From assembly GCA_963840235.1 (NCBI GenBank), contig CAWIYC010000006.1:62001-126000 (forward strand): DNA of 64,000 nucleotides, in the 5' to 3' direction. This DNA is from JBBRHQ01 sp963840235. Its GTDB lineage: Bacteria > Actinomycetota > Thermoleophilia > Solirubrobacterales > 70-9. Made by a program: the position numbers and the translations under genes. Positions 16,727-25,266 of the stretch are shown piece by piece; within the stretch, counting starts at the first letter, position 1, and every line of letters begins with the position of its first letter. A model generated the notes under the pieces. It did no database searches. It was not told the origin of the DNA and worked only from the letters and a program-made list of their open reading frames with translations.

Positions 16727-17191
16727 ATGTTCATCCTGATCGTCGGATGCGGCCGCGTCGGCTCGAGCCTCGCCCGCAACATGTTGCACGATGGTCACGA
16801 GGTCTCCTGCCTGGACGAGGACCCCGAGGCGCAGGCGCGGCTCGAGGTCGGCCTCGACGAGAGCTGGGAGGACTCCGGCGGCCAGTTCACCGTTGGCACC
16901 GCACTGGAGACCGACGCCCTCGACGCAGCCGGGATCGCCAGGGCCGACGCCTTCATCGCCTCCACCAACGGCGACAACACCAACATCGTGATTGCCCAGA
17001 TCGCGGAACGCCGCTACAACGTGCCGACCGTGATCGCCCGCATCCTCGATCCGCTTCGGGCCGAGTGGTACGCGCGCCAAGGGGTGCACACGGTCTGCCC
17101 GACGAAGGTCGCGATCGAGATGCTCGAGACCGACGTCCGGGCGGCCGCGGAGAAGACCAAGGGCACCTCGGGCGCCGGCAAGGCGGCCTGA
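16727..17191 (+). CDS. TrkA-N (RCK) protein, CeoB-like
   Basis: A 154-residue cytosolic protein made essentially of one RCK/TrkA-N Rossmann domain. It begins FILIVGCGRVGSSLAR, a nucleotide-binding glycine loop, and carries ASTNGDNTNIVIAQIA and VIARILDPLRAEWY. No C-terminal RCK-C domain is present. Such proteins bind NAD(H), ATP or ADP and gate potassium transporters. A longer RCK protein follows after 21 bases, a pair arranged like ceoB/ceoC of mycobacteria. A TTG three bases upstream is an alternative start. No TrkH or KtrB channel gene is visible, so the adjacent APC-USP permeases are candidate partners. Confidence 0.88.
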   Translation: MFILIVGCGRVGSSLARNMLHDGHEVSCLDEDPEAQARLEVGLDESWEDSGGQFTVGTALETDALDAAGIARADAFIASTNGDNTNIVIAQIAERRYNVPTVIARILDPLRAEWYARQGVHTVCPTKVAIEMLETDVRAAAEKTKGTSGAGKAA

Positions 17192-17212
17192 GGGGAAAGG
17201 GGAAAGGCGGGC

Positions 17213-17893
17213 GTGTACATCATCATCGTCGGCGCCGGCAAGGTCGGCTGGAACCTGGCCAGGGAGCTGCTCGACAAGGAGCATGAGGTGACCCTGATCG
17301 AGAAGGACCGCCGCCGCTACCTGACCGTAGAGCAAGAGCTCGAGCACAACGTCCAATACGGCGATGCCTCCGAGCTGTGGGTGCTGGACCGGGCCGGGGT
17401 TCAGCGGGCGGACATGATGATCGCCGTCACCGGCGACGACGAGGACAACATGCTGATCTGCCAGGTGGCGCGTGAGAAGTACCTGATCGACCAGGTGATC
17501 GCCCGCGTCAACAACCCCCGCAACCGCCCCCATTTCGACCTGCTGGGGATCAAGCCGACTGTCTCGGCGACGGACCTGATCCTGAGGCTGATCGAGCATG
17601 AGGTGCCGGAATACGGCCTCGTGCACCTGCTCGACCTCGAGGAGGAGCGGCTCGAGATCATCGAGATGCAGATCAACGAGAACTCGAACGTCTCCGATCA
17701 GCGGGTCGGCGACCTGCAGATGCCCGAGGGCAGCCTGCTGATCTCCGTCCTTCGCGACGGCCGCGGCTTCGTCCCCGGCCCCGACACCGTGCTCGAGCCT
17801 GGAGACGAGGTGCTGGCGGTGCTCGACCCGGGCAAGGAGGAGGAGCTGAAGTCGCTGTTCAGCCCGGACGGCGACGGCTCCGAGGGCGGCTGA
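17213..17893 (+). CDS. TrkA-family potassium uptake regulatory protein (RCK-N + RCK-C), CeoC-like
   Basis: A 226-residue regulator with an RCK-N Rossmann domain (YIIIVGAGKVGWNLAR at the start, then VTGDDEDNMLICQVAREKY) and an RCK-C domain from about residue 140 (VSDQRVGDLQMPEGSLLISVLRDG, then GDEVLAVLDPGKEEEL). The GTG start is preceded by a purine-rich GGGGAAAGG region. It probably acts as a ring with the shorter RCK protein upstream, to control cation transport according to nucleotide state. A short acidic tail ends the protein. The FAD oxidoreductase gene follows 14 bases later. Confidence 0.9.
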   Translation: MYIIIVGAGKVGWNLARELLDKEHEVTLIEKDRRRYLTVEQELEHNVQYGDASELWVLDRAGVQRADMMIAVTGDDEDNMLICQVAREKYLIDQVIARVNNPRNRPHFDLLGIKPTVSATDLILRLIEHEVPEYGLVHLLDLEEERLEIIEMQINENSNVSDQRVGDLQMPEGSLLISVLRDGRGFVPGPDTVLEPGDEVLAVLDPGKEEELKSLFSPDGDGSEGG

Positions 17894-17907
17894 CCCCGGG
17901 GCCCGCG

Positions 17908-19140
17908 GTGGCGGATCGAGAGGTCGAATACCTGCTGGTCGGCGGCGGCATGGCCTCCGCCCATTGCGCCTCGGAGCTGCGCAGGCGGGGAGCCGAGGGG
18001 GCGGTGGCGCTGGTCGGCCGCGAGCCGGAGCCTCCGTATGAGCGGCCACCCCTCTCGAAGGAGTACCTGCGTGCAGAGGCCGGTCGCGAGGACGCCTACG
18101 TCCAGGCACCCGAGTGGTACCAGCAGAACGAGATCGAGCTGCTGACGGGTCGCAATGTGATGTCTCTCGACCCCGAGGCCCGCACGGCGAAGCTGCAGGG
18201 GGGCGATGAAGTCACGTTCGCCAAGGCGCTGCTGGGGACGGGGGCGATGGTCAACATCCTCCGGGTCGAGGGCGCCGAGAACGAGGGCATCCACTACCTC
18301 AGGGCCTTCGGCAACGCCGACGCGATCCGGGCCGAGACGGAGCGGCCGGGGCATGTCGTCCTCATCGGCGGCAGCTACATCGGCACCGAGGTCGCCGCCT
18401 CGCTGACCGCCACCGGCACCCGCTGCACGATCGTCTGCATGGAGGAGGTGCTGCTCTCACGCACCTTCGGCGAGGAAGCCGGGCGCTGGTTCCACGACCT
18501 CGTCACATCGAAGGGTGTGACCGTGCACGGGGGGGAGGAGTTGGAGGCGTTCGAGGGCGATGGCCGGGTCGGGGCGGTGGTGACGAAAAGCGGGCTCACG
18601 GTCGAGTGCGACGCGGTCGTCGTCGGGGCCGGCGTGCGGCCTGACGCGATGCTGGCGCAGAGGGCGGGCCTCGAGGTGGACGACGGGATCGTCTGCGACT
18701 CGAAGCTTCAGACCTCGGCGGCGGGGATCTACGCCGCGGGCGACTGCTGCAGCTACGACAGCGTCATCCACGGCCGCCGGCTCCGGGTCGAGCACTGGGA
18801 CGTGGCGATGCAGCAGGGAATCGCCGCCGCCAGGAACATGCTCGGCGACGAGCGCGACTACGACGTCGTCCCCTACTTCTTCAGCGACATCGCCAACTGG
18901 GCCAGCCTCGAGTACATCGGCCCCGCCCACGAGTGGGACGAAACCGTGCGGCGAGGCGACTGGGACTCCGGTGAGTTCTCGGTCTGGTACCTGAAGGATG
19001 GGCGGGTGGCGGGGGCCCTCAGCGTCGGGCGATCCGAGGACCTGGCCGAGGCGCGAAGGATGCTCGCGGAGAGGGTCGATGTCTCGGCCGCGCGAGAGAC
19101 GCTGGCCGACGCCGGTTCCGACCTGGCCGCAATCGTCTAG
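17908..19140 (+). CDS. FAD-dependent NAD(P)H oxidoreductase (ferredoxin-reductase-like)
   Basis: A 410-residue two-dinucleotide-binding flavoprotein. The FAD site is LLVGGGMASAHCASELRRRG near residues 9-28, the NAD(P)H site is VVLIGGSYIGTEVAASL near 150, and the second FAD motif is GIYAAGDCCSYDS near 272. The conserved PPYERPPLSKEYLR block is typical of ferredoxin/rubredoxin reductases and AIF-like proteins. Its electron acceptor is unknown, and no ferredoxin or oxygenase gene is adjacent. The GTG start lies 14 bases after the RCK gene, so it may share its transcript. It is followed 18 bases later by a tRNA gene. Confidence 0.88.
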   Translation: MADREVEYLLVGGGMASAHCASELRRRGAEGAVALVGREPEPPYERPPLSKEYLRAEAGREDAYVQAPEWYQQNEIELLTGRNVMSLDPEARTAKLQGGDEVTFAKALLGTGAMVNILRVEGAENEGIHYLRAFGNADAIRAETERPGHVVLIGGSYIGTEVAASLTATGTRCTIVCMEEVLLSRTFGEEAGRWFHDLVTSKGVTVHGGEELEAFEGDGRVGAVVTKSGLTVECDAVVVGAGVRPDAMLAQRAGLEVDDGIVCDSKLQTSAAGIYAAGDCCSYDSVIHGRRLRVEHWDVAMQQGIAAARNMLGDERDYDVVPYFFSDIANWASLEYIGPAHEWDETVRRGDWDSGEFSVWYLKDGRVAGALSVGRSEDLAEARRMLAERVDVSAARETLADAGSDLAAIV

Positions 19141-19158
19141 CTATTCTCAGCCCTGCCC

Positions 19159-19229
19159 TGCGCCCTGGTGTAATGGCAGCACGCCTCGCTCTGGACGAGG
19201 TAGTCGGGGTTCAAATCCCTGGGGCGCAG
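19159..19229 (+). tRNA. tRNA-Gln (anticodon CTG)
   Basis: A full cloverleaf can be drawn. The acceptor stem TGCGCCC pairs with GGGCGCA at 19222-19228, the D-stem is GTG/CAC, and the anticodon stem CCTCG/CGAGG encloses loop CTCTGGA with anticodon CTG at 19191-19193. The T-stem CGGGG/CCCTG (one G-U) encloses TTCAAAT. U1-A72 and a G discriminator fit glutamine. CCA is not encoded. It lies 18 bases after the FAD oxidoreductase gene. Confidence 0.93.
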
Positions 19230-19270
19230 CCTTCGATCCGCAGGGTCGGCTCGGCACGGGCGGCGCCGTT

Positions 19271-19313
19271 GGCTGAACGGCTCGACCACCCATAGGCGCC
19301 GAAACCGTTCAGC
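19271..19313 (+). terminator. Long hairpin after tRNA-Gln (hairpin family copy 2)
   Basis: Perfect nine-base arms GCTGAACGG (19272-19280) and CCGTTCAGC (19305-19313) flank a GC-rich loop with further partial pairing. On the minus strand it begins CTGAACGGTTTC, identical over 12 bases to the hairpin at 25461. It lies 42 bases after the tRNA, so termination of that transcript is likely. Confidence 0.5.
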
Positions 19314-19377
19314 GGATCCGCATTGCCCCAAAGATCCCTGCTAACAAGTTGTTTCTCTCTGCTACCTTCGCCGTCCG

Positions 19378-20103
19378 ATGAGCGCCCGCACCTACTTCTT
19401 CGCTGTGATGCCGATCGTCGCCGTCGTCGCCGCCGGCTGCGGGGGCTGCGGCGGCAGCGACAACTCCCTGCCCGATACCCCGATCGCGACGACCACGACC
19501 CCCGCCGCCGGGACCCTGACCAAGGCTGAGCTGATCCAGCAGGGCGACGGCATCTGCGCCGAGGTCAACGCCGCTGTTGGCACGATCGAGTCCTCCACCA
19601 GCGACAATGCCGCCAAGCTGAGCCAGGAGGCCGACCTCTACTCGGGCATGGTTGAGCGCCTGAAGGGGCTCGGGACTCCCGACGACTCCGCCGGCCTCGA
19701 GCCCGTCTTCACGGCCGGCGACGACCTCGTCCAGGCCCAGCAGGACGCCCAGCTGGCAGCCGAGCGCGGCGACAGCGCCGCCCTCTCCAGCGCCGAGGCT
19801 GACGTCTCGTCCGCGCTTGCATCCTTCCAGGACGCCGCCTCTTCCTACGGCTTCAAGGAGTGCGGCCAGGCCGCGGCCGCCCCCCAGGGCAGCGCCGCGA
19901 CCACGACTCCGGTGACGCCGACGACCCCCGCGACGACCACTCCCGTCGCCCCGGTCACGCCGGCGCCCGCGCCGGCGCCCGCGCCGGCCCCGGCAACCGG
20001 CGGAGGCACCTCCGGCGGCACCGGCGGAGGCACCACGGGCGGCGGCAGCGGCGGTGGCGGCAGCAGCGGCGGCGGCAGCAGCGGCGGCGTCGGCCCGGGC
20101 TAG
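19378..20103 (+). CDS. Lipoprotein with helical core and Pro/Ala then Gly/Ser-rich tail
   Basis: A 241-residue exported protein. A hydrophobic N-terminus leads to the lipobox VAAGC near residues 17-21, followed by CGGCGG and a Thr-rich linker. Residues about 47-160 form a helical region with two cysteines (DGICAEV and FKECGQ) that may pair. The last 80 residues are low complexity: TTTP repeats, then alternating Ala-Pro, then Gly/Ser blocks, probably a wall-spanning spacer. I do not recognise the core family. A TACCTT box nine bases before the ATG could be its -10 element. It converges on the ABC exporter operon, with 8 bases between stops. Confidence 0.75.
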   Translation: MSARTYFFAVMPIVAVVAAGCGGCGGSDNSLPDTPIATTTTPAAGTLTKAELIQQGDGICAEVNAAVGTIESSTSDNAAKLSQEADLYSGMVERLKGLGTPDDSAGLEPVFTAGDDLVQAQQDAQLAAERGDSAALSSAEADVSSALASFQDAASSYGFKECGQAAAAPQGSAATTTPVTPTTPATTTPVAPVTPAPAPAPAPAPATGGGTSGGTGGGTTGGGSGGGGSSGGGSSGGVGPG

Positions 20104-20111
20104 CTCGGCGG

Positions 20112-22118
20112 TCAAGCCGCCGAGGACTCCGCCCAGGCCCCGTACAGCCGGGCGTAGGCGCCACCCGCCTCGATCAGCTCCTCGTGGGTGCCCTCCTCGG
20201 CGATCCGGCCGCCTTCGAGGACGACGATCTTGCCGGCGCGGCGGATGGTCGAGAGGCGGTGGGCGATGACGATCGCGGTGCGCCCGACGAGGAGCCGCTC
20301 GAGGCCGCGCTCGATCACCTTCTCGGTACGGACGTCCACGTTCGAGGTCGCCTCGTCGAGGATCAGGATCCGGGGCTCGGCCAGCAACGCCCGGGCGAAG
20401 GCGACGAGCTGGCGCTGGCCGGATGAGAGCTGGACGCCGCGCTCGCCCACCTCGGTCTCGATCCCGTCGGGGAGGGCGGCGATGAACTCGGTCGCGCCGA
20501 CGCTCTCCGCCGCCGCCTCGATCTCTTCCAGGGTCGCCGCGGGGCGGCCGAAGGCGATGTTCTCCCTGACCGTGCCGGAGAAGAGGAACCCCTCCTGGGG
20601 GACGATCCCGAGTTGCTCGCGCAGCGCCTTCTGCTGCACCCCGCGCAGGTCGTGCCCGTCGATCATCACCTGGCCGGCCTGGGGGTCGTAGAAGCGCGCC
20701 ACCAGCTTGGCGAAGGTGGACTTGCCGGCGCCGGTGGCGCCGACCAGCGCCAGGGTCTGGCCCGCCGGCACCAGCAGGTCGACGTCTCGCAGCGCCCACT
20801 CGACCGGCTCCCCCGCGGCCTCCCGCTCGAAGGCGTCGTCGATATAGGAGAAGGAGACCGCCTCCATCACGATCTCCCCGCGCAGCTCGCCGGGGTCGAT
20901 CGCCCCCGGCTCGTCGACCAGGTCGGGCTCGGTCTCGAGCAGGTCGAAGATCTTGTCCAGAGCCGCCATCCCCTGCTGGTAGGTCGTGTATAGCTGGGAG
21001 AGCTGCTGGATCGGGTCGAAGAACGTCTGCAGGTAGCCGACGAAGGAGACCACCACGCCGATGGCGATGACGTGCTCGATCGCCTGGGCGCCGCCGTAGA
21101 GCAGGATCACCGCGGTCCCGATCGCCGAGAGCAGCTCAACCGCGGGGAAGTAGGCCGCGTTGAGGTAGACGGTCTTCATGTTGGCCTCGCGGTTGAGTTC
21201 GTTGAGCTCGGTCATACGGACGCGGTGGCGGTCCTCCTGGCCGAAGCTGCGAACCACCCGCACCCCGCTGAGCGTCTCCTGCAGGTAGGCCGTGATCGCC
21301 GCGATCCGCTCCCGCGTCGCCCGGTAGGCGCCCGCCGAGTAGATCCTGAATACGACGCTGGCGATCGCCAGCAGGGGGAAGGTGATGAAGGTGACAAGGG
21401 CGAGCTTGACGTCGAGGAACAGGAGAATCACAACGACGCCGATCAGTGTCAGGGTGCTCGAGAACAGGGTCACGATCCCGTCTGTGACCAGCTGGTTCAG
21501 CGCCTCGATGTCGTTGGTCATGCGCGAGATCAGAACCCCGGGGCTGCGCCGGGTGAAGAAGCCGATCGACATCCGCTGGATATGGATGAAGATCCGCGCC
21601 CGCAGATCCTGCAGGGCCCTGGTCCCGACCCAGCCGACGAGGTAGGTCTGCAGATAGGTGGCGAGTGCGAAGATCAGAGCGGTGCCGATGAAGGCGGCGA
21701 CGATCAGGTTGAGCGCCTGCACATCGCCGGGAATGATCCCCGAGTCGATCGCCTTGCCGGCGAGGTAGGGAGGTGCGAGGCCGGCCGCGGTCGCGATCAG
21801 CAGGGCAACGAACATCAGCGCGACCCGGCCCCGGTAGGGGTGCAACAGCCCGACCAGCCACCGAACCTTGTGGCCGCGTTGGTCCTCGCCGCGGAGCAGT
21901 CGCCAGAGGGCAGAGAAGAGCAGGAAGACGTTCTGGAGACGGTTGCGCTCGGGAGAGTAGGTTGCCTGCTCCTCCTCGACCTCCTCGGCGGCGCGGATCT
22001 CCTCGCGCCGCTCGGCCTCCCGTGCCTCCTCCTGTTCGTCGGAGGCCCAGCGCTGCTCGCTCTCTCGCTCCCTGTCCCCGCCGTTGGCGGAGTTCGGCTC
22101 TCTGCCTGCGCCGCTCAC
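20112..22118 (-). CDS. ABC exporter half-transporter, subunit 2 of a heterodimer
   Basis: A 668-residue type IV (MsbA/LmrCD-like) half-transporter. A charged cytosolic N-terminal region of about 65 residues precedes six membrane helices (about 90-380), and the nucleotide-binding domain follows. Walker A is GATGAGKST, the signature is LSSGQ rather than LSGGQ, and Walker B is ILILDEATSNVD with the catalytic Glu present. The GTG start overlaps the stop of the partner gene by four bases (GTGA). The altered signature matches a partner with a degenerate Walker B, so the pair should form one active and one inactive ATP site. The substrate is unknown; lipid or drug export is typical. Confidence 0.92.
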   Translation of the reverse strand: MSGAGREPNSANGGDRERESEQRWASDEQEEAREAERREEIRAAEEVEEEQATYSPERNRLQNVFLLFSALWRLLRGEDQRGHKVRWLVGLLHPYRGRVALMFVALLIATAAGLAPPYLAGKAIDSGIIPGDVQALNLIVAAFIGTALIFALATYLQTYLVGWVGTRALQDLRARIFIHIQRMSIGFFTRRSPGVLISRMTNDIEALNQLVTDGIVTLFSSTLTLIGVVVILLFLDVKLALVTFITFPLLAIASVVFRIYSAGAYRATRERIAAITAYLQETLSGVRVVRSFGQEDRHRVRMTELNELNREANMKTVYLNAAYFPAVELLSAIGTAVILLYGGAQAIEHVIAIGVVVSFVGYLQTFFDPIQQLSQLYTTYQQGMAALDKIFDLLETEPDLVDEPGAIDPGELRGEIVMEAVSFSYIDDAFEREAAGEPVEWALRDVDLLVPAGQTLALVGATGAGKSTFAKLVARFYDPQAGQVMIDGHDLRGVQQKALREQLGIVPQEGFLFSGTVRENIAFGRPAATLEEIEAAAESVGATEFIAALPDGIETEVGERGVQLSSGQRQLVAFARALLAEPRILILDEATSNVDVRTEKVIERGLERLLVGRTAIVIAHRLSTIRRAGKIVVLEGGRIAEEGTHEELIEAGGAYARLYGAWAESSAA

Positions 22119-23884
22119 AGCCTCGCCATCTCCTCGCGCTGCTCGAGGTCGCGCTGCAGGAAGACCGAGTCGGCGAGCCCGTGCTCGGCGATCTCCGAGT
22201 AGAAACCGCAGCGGTCGAGCAGCTCGGCATGGGTGCCGCGGTCGACGATCAGCCCGCCGTCCATGACCACCACCTCGTCGGCGAGGGATACGGTCGAGAG
22301 GCGGTGGGCGATGACGAATGTCGTTCGGCCTTCCATCACCTCGCGCAGTCCCTCCTTGATCGTGCGCTCGGTCGTCGCGTCGACCGACGAGGTGGCGTCG
22401 TCGAGGATCAGGATCCGCGGATCCGCGAGCAGGGCGCGGGCGATCGCCACCCGCTGGCGCTGGCCGCCCGAGAGGGTCAGTCCGCGCTCGCCGACGACCG
22501 TCTCATAGCCGTTGGGAAGCTCCCGGATGAAGCCGTCGGCCTGTGCCCGCCTCGCCGCGGTCTCGATTTCCTCCTGCGAGGCCTCGGGCCGCGCGTAGCC
22601 GATGTTCTCGGAGATCGGGGCGGAGAAGAGGAAGCTGTCATCGGCGACGAAGGCGATCTCCGAGCGCAGCGAGTGCAGGTCCACGCTGCGCACGTCGGCG
22701 CCGTCGACGAGGACGGCGCCCTCGCTCGGGTCATAGAGGCGGGCGATCAGCGCCACCAGGCTGGTCTTGCCGGCGCCAGAGGGGCCGACCAGCGCCACGG
22801 TGCGTCCGGGCTCGATCTCGAGGTCGATCCCGGTCAGTGCCGGCTCGGATCCGTCGTAGCGCAGGGACACGTCCCGCAGCTCGACCCTCCCGCCACCCTC
22901 CGGGAGCGGTCCCGCTCCCGGGGGACTTTGTATGAGCGGCTCTCGGTCGAGGATCTCGAACAGCCGGTTGCCCGAGGCGATGGCGCGCTGGGCCATCCCG
23001 AGGGTGACGCCGAGCATCCTCATCGGCGCTGCCAGCATCACCAGGTAGGTGTAGAAGGCGGTCAGGTCACCGAGGCTGAGGGTGCCGTTGATGACCTCAT
23101 GGCCGCCCACGAGCAGGACAAGCCCGGTGCCGATCTGCGGCAGCAGGCCGATCAGCGGCGAGAAGAACGCGGCCAGACGGGTCGTGTAGATGCTCTGGTC
23201 GAAGACGCGGGCGACGGCCCGCTGGAAGCGGTGGAGTTGGTGCTCCTCACGGGCGAAGGCCTTGACGATGCGGATCCCCGAGACGTTCTCCTCCGCCTCC
23301 GCCGTCAGCTCGGCCAGCCGCTGTTGGACTTCCTGCAGGGCCGGACGAGAGAGGCTGTTGTACTTGGCCGCGGTGAGGATGACGAATGGGGCCGGCAGCA
23401 GCGCAAGCAGCGCCAGCGGCGGGTTGATCGCGACCATCACCACCGTCGCCAGGCTGATCGTCAGAAGGTTCTGGGTGATGAAGATCAGCCCGTATCCGAG
23501 GAAGAAGCGGATCGACTGTAGGTCGACGGTCGCCCGCGACATCAGTTGCCCGGTCTGCTGGTGGTCGAAGAACCCCATCTCGAGCGACTGCAAGTGGTTG
23601 TAGAAGCGCTGGCGCAGGTCGAACTCGACTGCGAGCGAGACCTTGCCGGCGACCACACGGCGGACAACCGTCATCCCGACCCGCAGGGTCGCGGCGCCGA
23701 CGATCGCCCCCGCGAGCGGCAGCAGCGAGGGCTTGTCGCCCTGTTCGATCGCGTTGATCGCCTGCCCGACCAGCCAGGGGATGAGGACCGTCATTCCCAT
23801 TGCCAGCCAGGCGAAGACGAGCGAACCCCACAGCTGTGGCCTGTAGGGGCGAAGGAAGCCCATGAGACGACGTAGAGTCCCCAT
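22115..23884 (-). CDS. ABC exporter half-transporter, subunit 1 of a heterodimer
   Basis: A 589-residue half-transporter with six membrane helices in the first 310 residues and a nucleotide-binding domain. Walker A is GPSGAGKTS, the signature is a canonical LSGGQRQR, and Walker B reads ILILDDATSSVD, with Asp where the catalytic Glu is expected. This is the degenerate-site subunit of heterodimeric exporters such as TM287/288 or LmrCD. The ATG start and the absence of a further minus-strand gene upstream suggest it is the first gene of a two-gene operon. The divergent 59-residue zinc-type gene begins 72 bases away. Confidence 0.92.
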   Translation of the reverse strand: MGTLRRLMGFLRPYRPQLWGSLVFAWLAMGMTVLIPWLVGQAINAIEQGDKPSLLPLAGAIVGAATLRVGMTVVRRVVAGKVSLAVEFDLRQRFYNHLQSLEMGFFDHQQTGQLMSRATVDLQSIRFFLGYGLIFITQNLLTISLATVVMVAINPPLALLALLPAPFVILTAAKYNSLSRPALQEVQQRLAELTAEAEENVSGIRIVKAFAREEHQLHRFQRAVARVFDQSIYTTRLAAFFSPLIGLLPQIGTGLVLLVGGHEVINGTLSLGDLTAFYTYLVMLAAPMRMLGVTLGMAQRAIASGNRLFEILDREPLIQSPPGAGPLPEGGGRVELRDVSLRYDGSEPALTGIDLEIEPGRTVALVGPSGAGKTSLVALIARLYDPSEGAVLVDGADVRSVDLHSLRSEIAFVADDSFLFSAPISENIGYARPEASQEEIETAARRAQADGFIRELPNGYETVVGERGLTLSGGQRQRVAIARALLADPRILILDDATSSVDATTERTIKEGLREVMEGRTTFVIAHRLSTVSLADEVVVMDGGLIVDRGTHAELLDRCGFYSEIAEHGLADSVFLQRDLEQREEMARL

Positions 23885-23956
23885 CCAAAGCGACTATACA
23901 AAGTGAAGTAAAGGCGCTCCCGCGGTCCGGGGCAGGGCACATCTCATACTTCGCAC

Positions 23957-24136
23957 ATGCCCGGGACCGACGCCGGCCTCTGCAGCACCTGTCGCCACCA
24001 GCGGCTGGTGCCGAACTCGCGGGGGTCGACCTTCTCCCTCTGCCGGCGCTCACGCCGTCAATCGGAGTTCCCGCGCTACCCGCGGCTTCCGGTCCTGCGC
24101 TGCCCCGGCTACGAGACCCGATCAGGGCAGGGCTAG
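23957..24136 (+). CDS. 59-residue cysteine-rich (putative zinc-binding) protein
   Basis: A short open frame, start ATG 23957, stop TAG 24134-24136. Cysteines at residues 9, 12, 29 and 49 form a plausible zinc site (CSTC...LCRR...RCPGYE). The pattern CxxCxxxRxxxNxRGSxFxLCxRS followed by FPRYPxLPVxxCxGYE looks like a small family I have seen as hypothetical proteins in diverse bacteria; that is memory, not a search. It overlaps the 3' end of the convergent exported-protein gene by four bases. Function is unknown. Confidence 0.65.
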   Translation: MPGTDAGLCSTCRHQRLVPNSRGSTFSLCRRSRRQSEFPRYPRLPVLRCPGYETRSGQG

Positions 24137-24771
24137 CGGATTGCTTCCGCCGCCTTGGCGCTCGAGACCTTCCCTTTGCAGTCCTTCTCGGGCGGCGCCG
24201 GGCGCCGGGGGTCGGGGACGATCTCGAAGTTGGTGACCGCGTGGTAGGGAGTCGGGGCCCCGTTGTTCTCGGCCAGGGTGATCACCAGGCGGTAGAAGCC
24301 CGGGGGAAGGCGCTGATAGAAGATCTGCGGCATGGTCGCCGGGGAGTAGAGGCCGGCGCTGCCGCTGCGCTCCGCCAGCAGGCCATTGGGTCCCGAGTGC
24401 TGAGGAAAGTCGTAGGAGCGGCCGATCAGCCGGCCGCTGCTGGTGGGGCTGTTGAGCGCTCGCTCGAGCTTGGCCCTCTCGACGCAGTCGGGGACCCGGT
24501 TCAAGGCGAAGCGGATGTGGCCCTCCCCGAGTTGCGGCGCCGCGCCGAACTGCCTCGGCGCCAGCTGGAAGTTGGCGACGTCCACCTTGACGACGACCGC
24601 CCGCGCCGGCTGCACCGAGCCGTTGCGCGGCGAGATCACCGAGACCGACGGCTCGCCGGGGACCTGCCCGGTCGCCGTCGTCGTGCCGTCATCGCCGGCG
24701 CTCGTGAACACGGCCACGAGTGCGCCCGCGACTACGGCGAGTAGAGCCAATATTCCGATCCTGACCTTCAC
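24133..24771 (-). CDS. Exported single-helix-anchored protein of unknown function
   Basis: A 212-residue protein with an N-terminal hydrophobic segment at about residues 5-24 and no lipobox, so it is secreted or membrane-tethered. The rest is beta-rich: SVSVISPRNGSVQPARAVVVKVDVANFQL looks like an immunoglobulin-like beta sandwich of the kind found in stalk or chitobiase-like domains. A second strand-rich part (LPPGFYRLVITLAENNGAPTPYHAV) follows, with two cysteines (VPDCVER, KDCKGK). Family and partner are unknown. It is divergent from the cNMP-binding protein gene across 80 bases. Confidence 0.65.
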   Translation of the reverse strand: MKVRIGILALLAVVAGALVAVFTSAGDDGTTTATGQVPGEPSVSVISPRNGSVQPARAVVVKVDVANFQLAPRQFGAAPQLGEGHIRFALNRVPDCVERAKLERALNSPTSSGRLIGRSYDFPQHSGPNGLLAERSGSAGLYSPATMPQIFYQRLPPGFYRLVITLAENNGAPTPYHAVTNFEIVPDPRRPAPPEKDCKGKVSSAKAAEAIR

Positions 24772-24851
24772 GGGGAGCGGGAAGATTACGCGCCCTCAGC
24801 GGCGCCGATCGGATAGGTTGCGCCCTGAGCCGACCCCGAGGGAGAAGACGG

Positions 24852-25241
24852 ATGGACGCCACCCAGTTAAAGAGGATCCGCATTTTCGAGGACGTGCCCA
24901 ACGACGATCTGAAGGTCGTCACGACCTTTGCCACCTCCGATGAGGTCCCCGAGGGGACGGTGATCGTCAAGGAGGGGGACTTCGCCAACGAGTTCATGGC
25001 GATCGAGGAGGGCACCGCGAAGGTGACCCGCGGGGGCGAGGAGGTCGCGCAGCTGGGGCCGGGGGACATCTTCGGCGAGATCTCGCTGATCGAGAAGGAG
25101 CGCCGGGCTGCCAGTGTCGAGGCGACCTCGCGGGTGAAGCTGATCAAGATCGAGAGCTGGGAGTTGCAGCGGATGAAGAAGGTCCTGCCCGAAGTCTTCC
25201 AGCGGATCGAGCAACTCGCGGGCGAGCGCCGCGAGCCCTAG
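24852..25241 (+). CDS. Stand-alone cyclic-nucleotide-binding domain protein
   Basis: A 129-residue protein that is one CRP-like cNMP-binding domain with flanking helices and no helix-turn-helix. The beta-roll carries EGTVIVKEGDFANEFMAIEEG and the phosphate-binding cassette LGPGDIFGEISLIEKERRAASVEA. The conserved Arg of cAMP binders would lie in ERRAASV. Such free-standing domains are common in actinobacteria and usually lack a tested ligand. The ATG is preceded by GAGGGAGAAG. It may precede a small membrane protein frame that begins just downstream. Confidence 0.85.
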   Translation: MDATQLKRIRIFEDVPNDDLKVVTTFATSDEVPEGTVIVKEGDFANEFMAIEEGTAKVTRGGEEVAQLGPGDIFGEISLIEKERRAASVEATSRVKLIKIESWELQRMKKVLPEVFQRIEQLAGERREP

Positions 25242-25266
25242 GTCCGACCGTCTCACCTGGTCGCAA

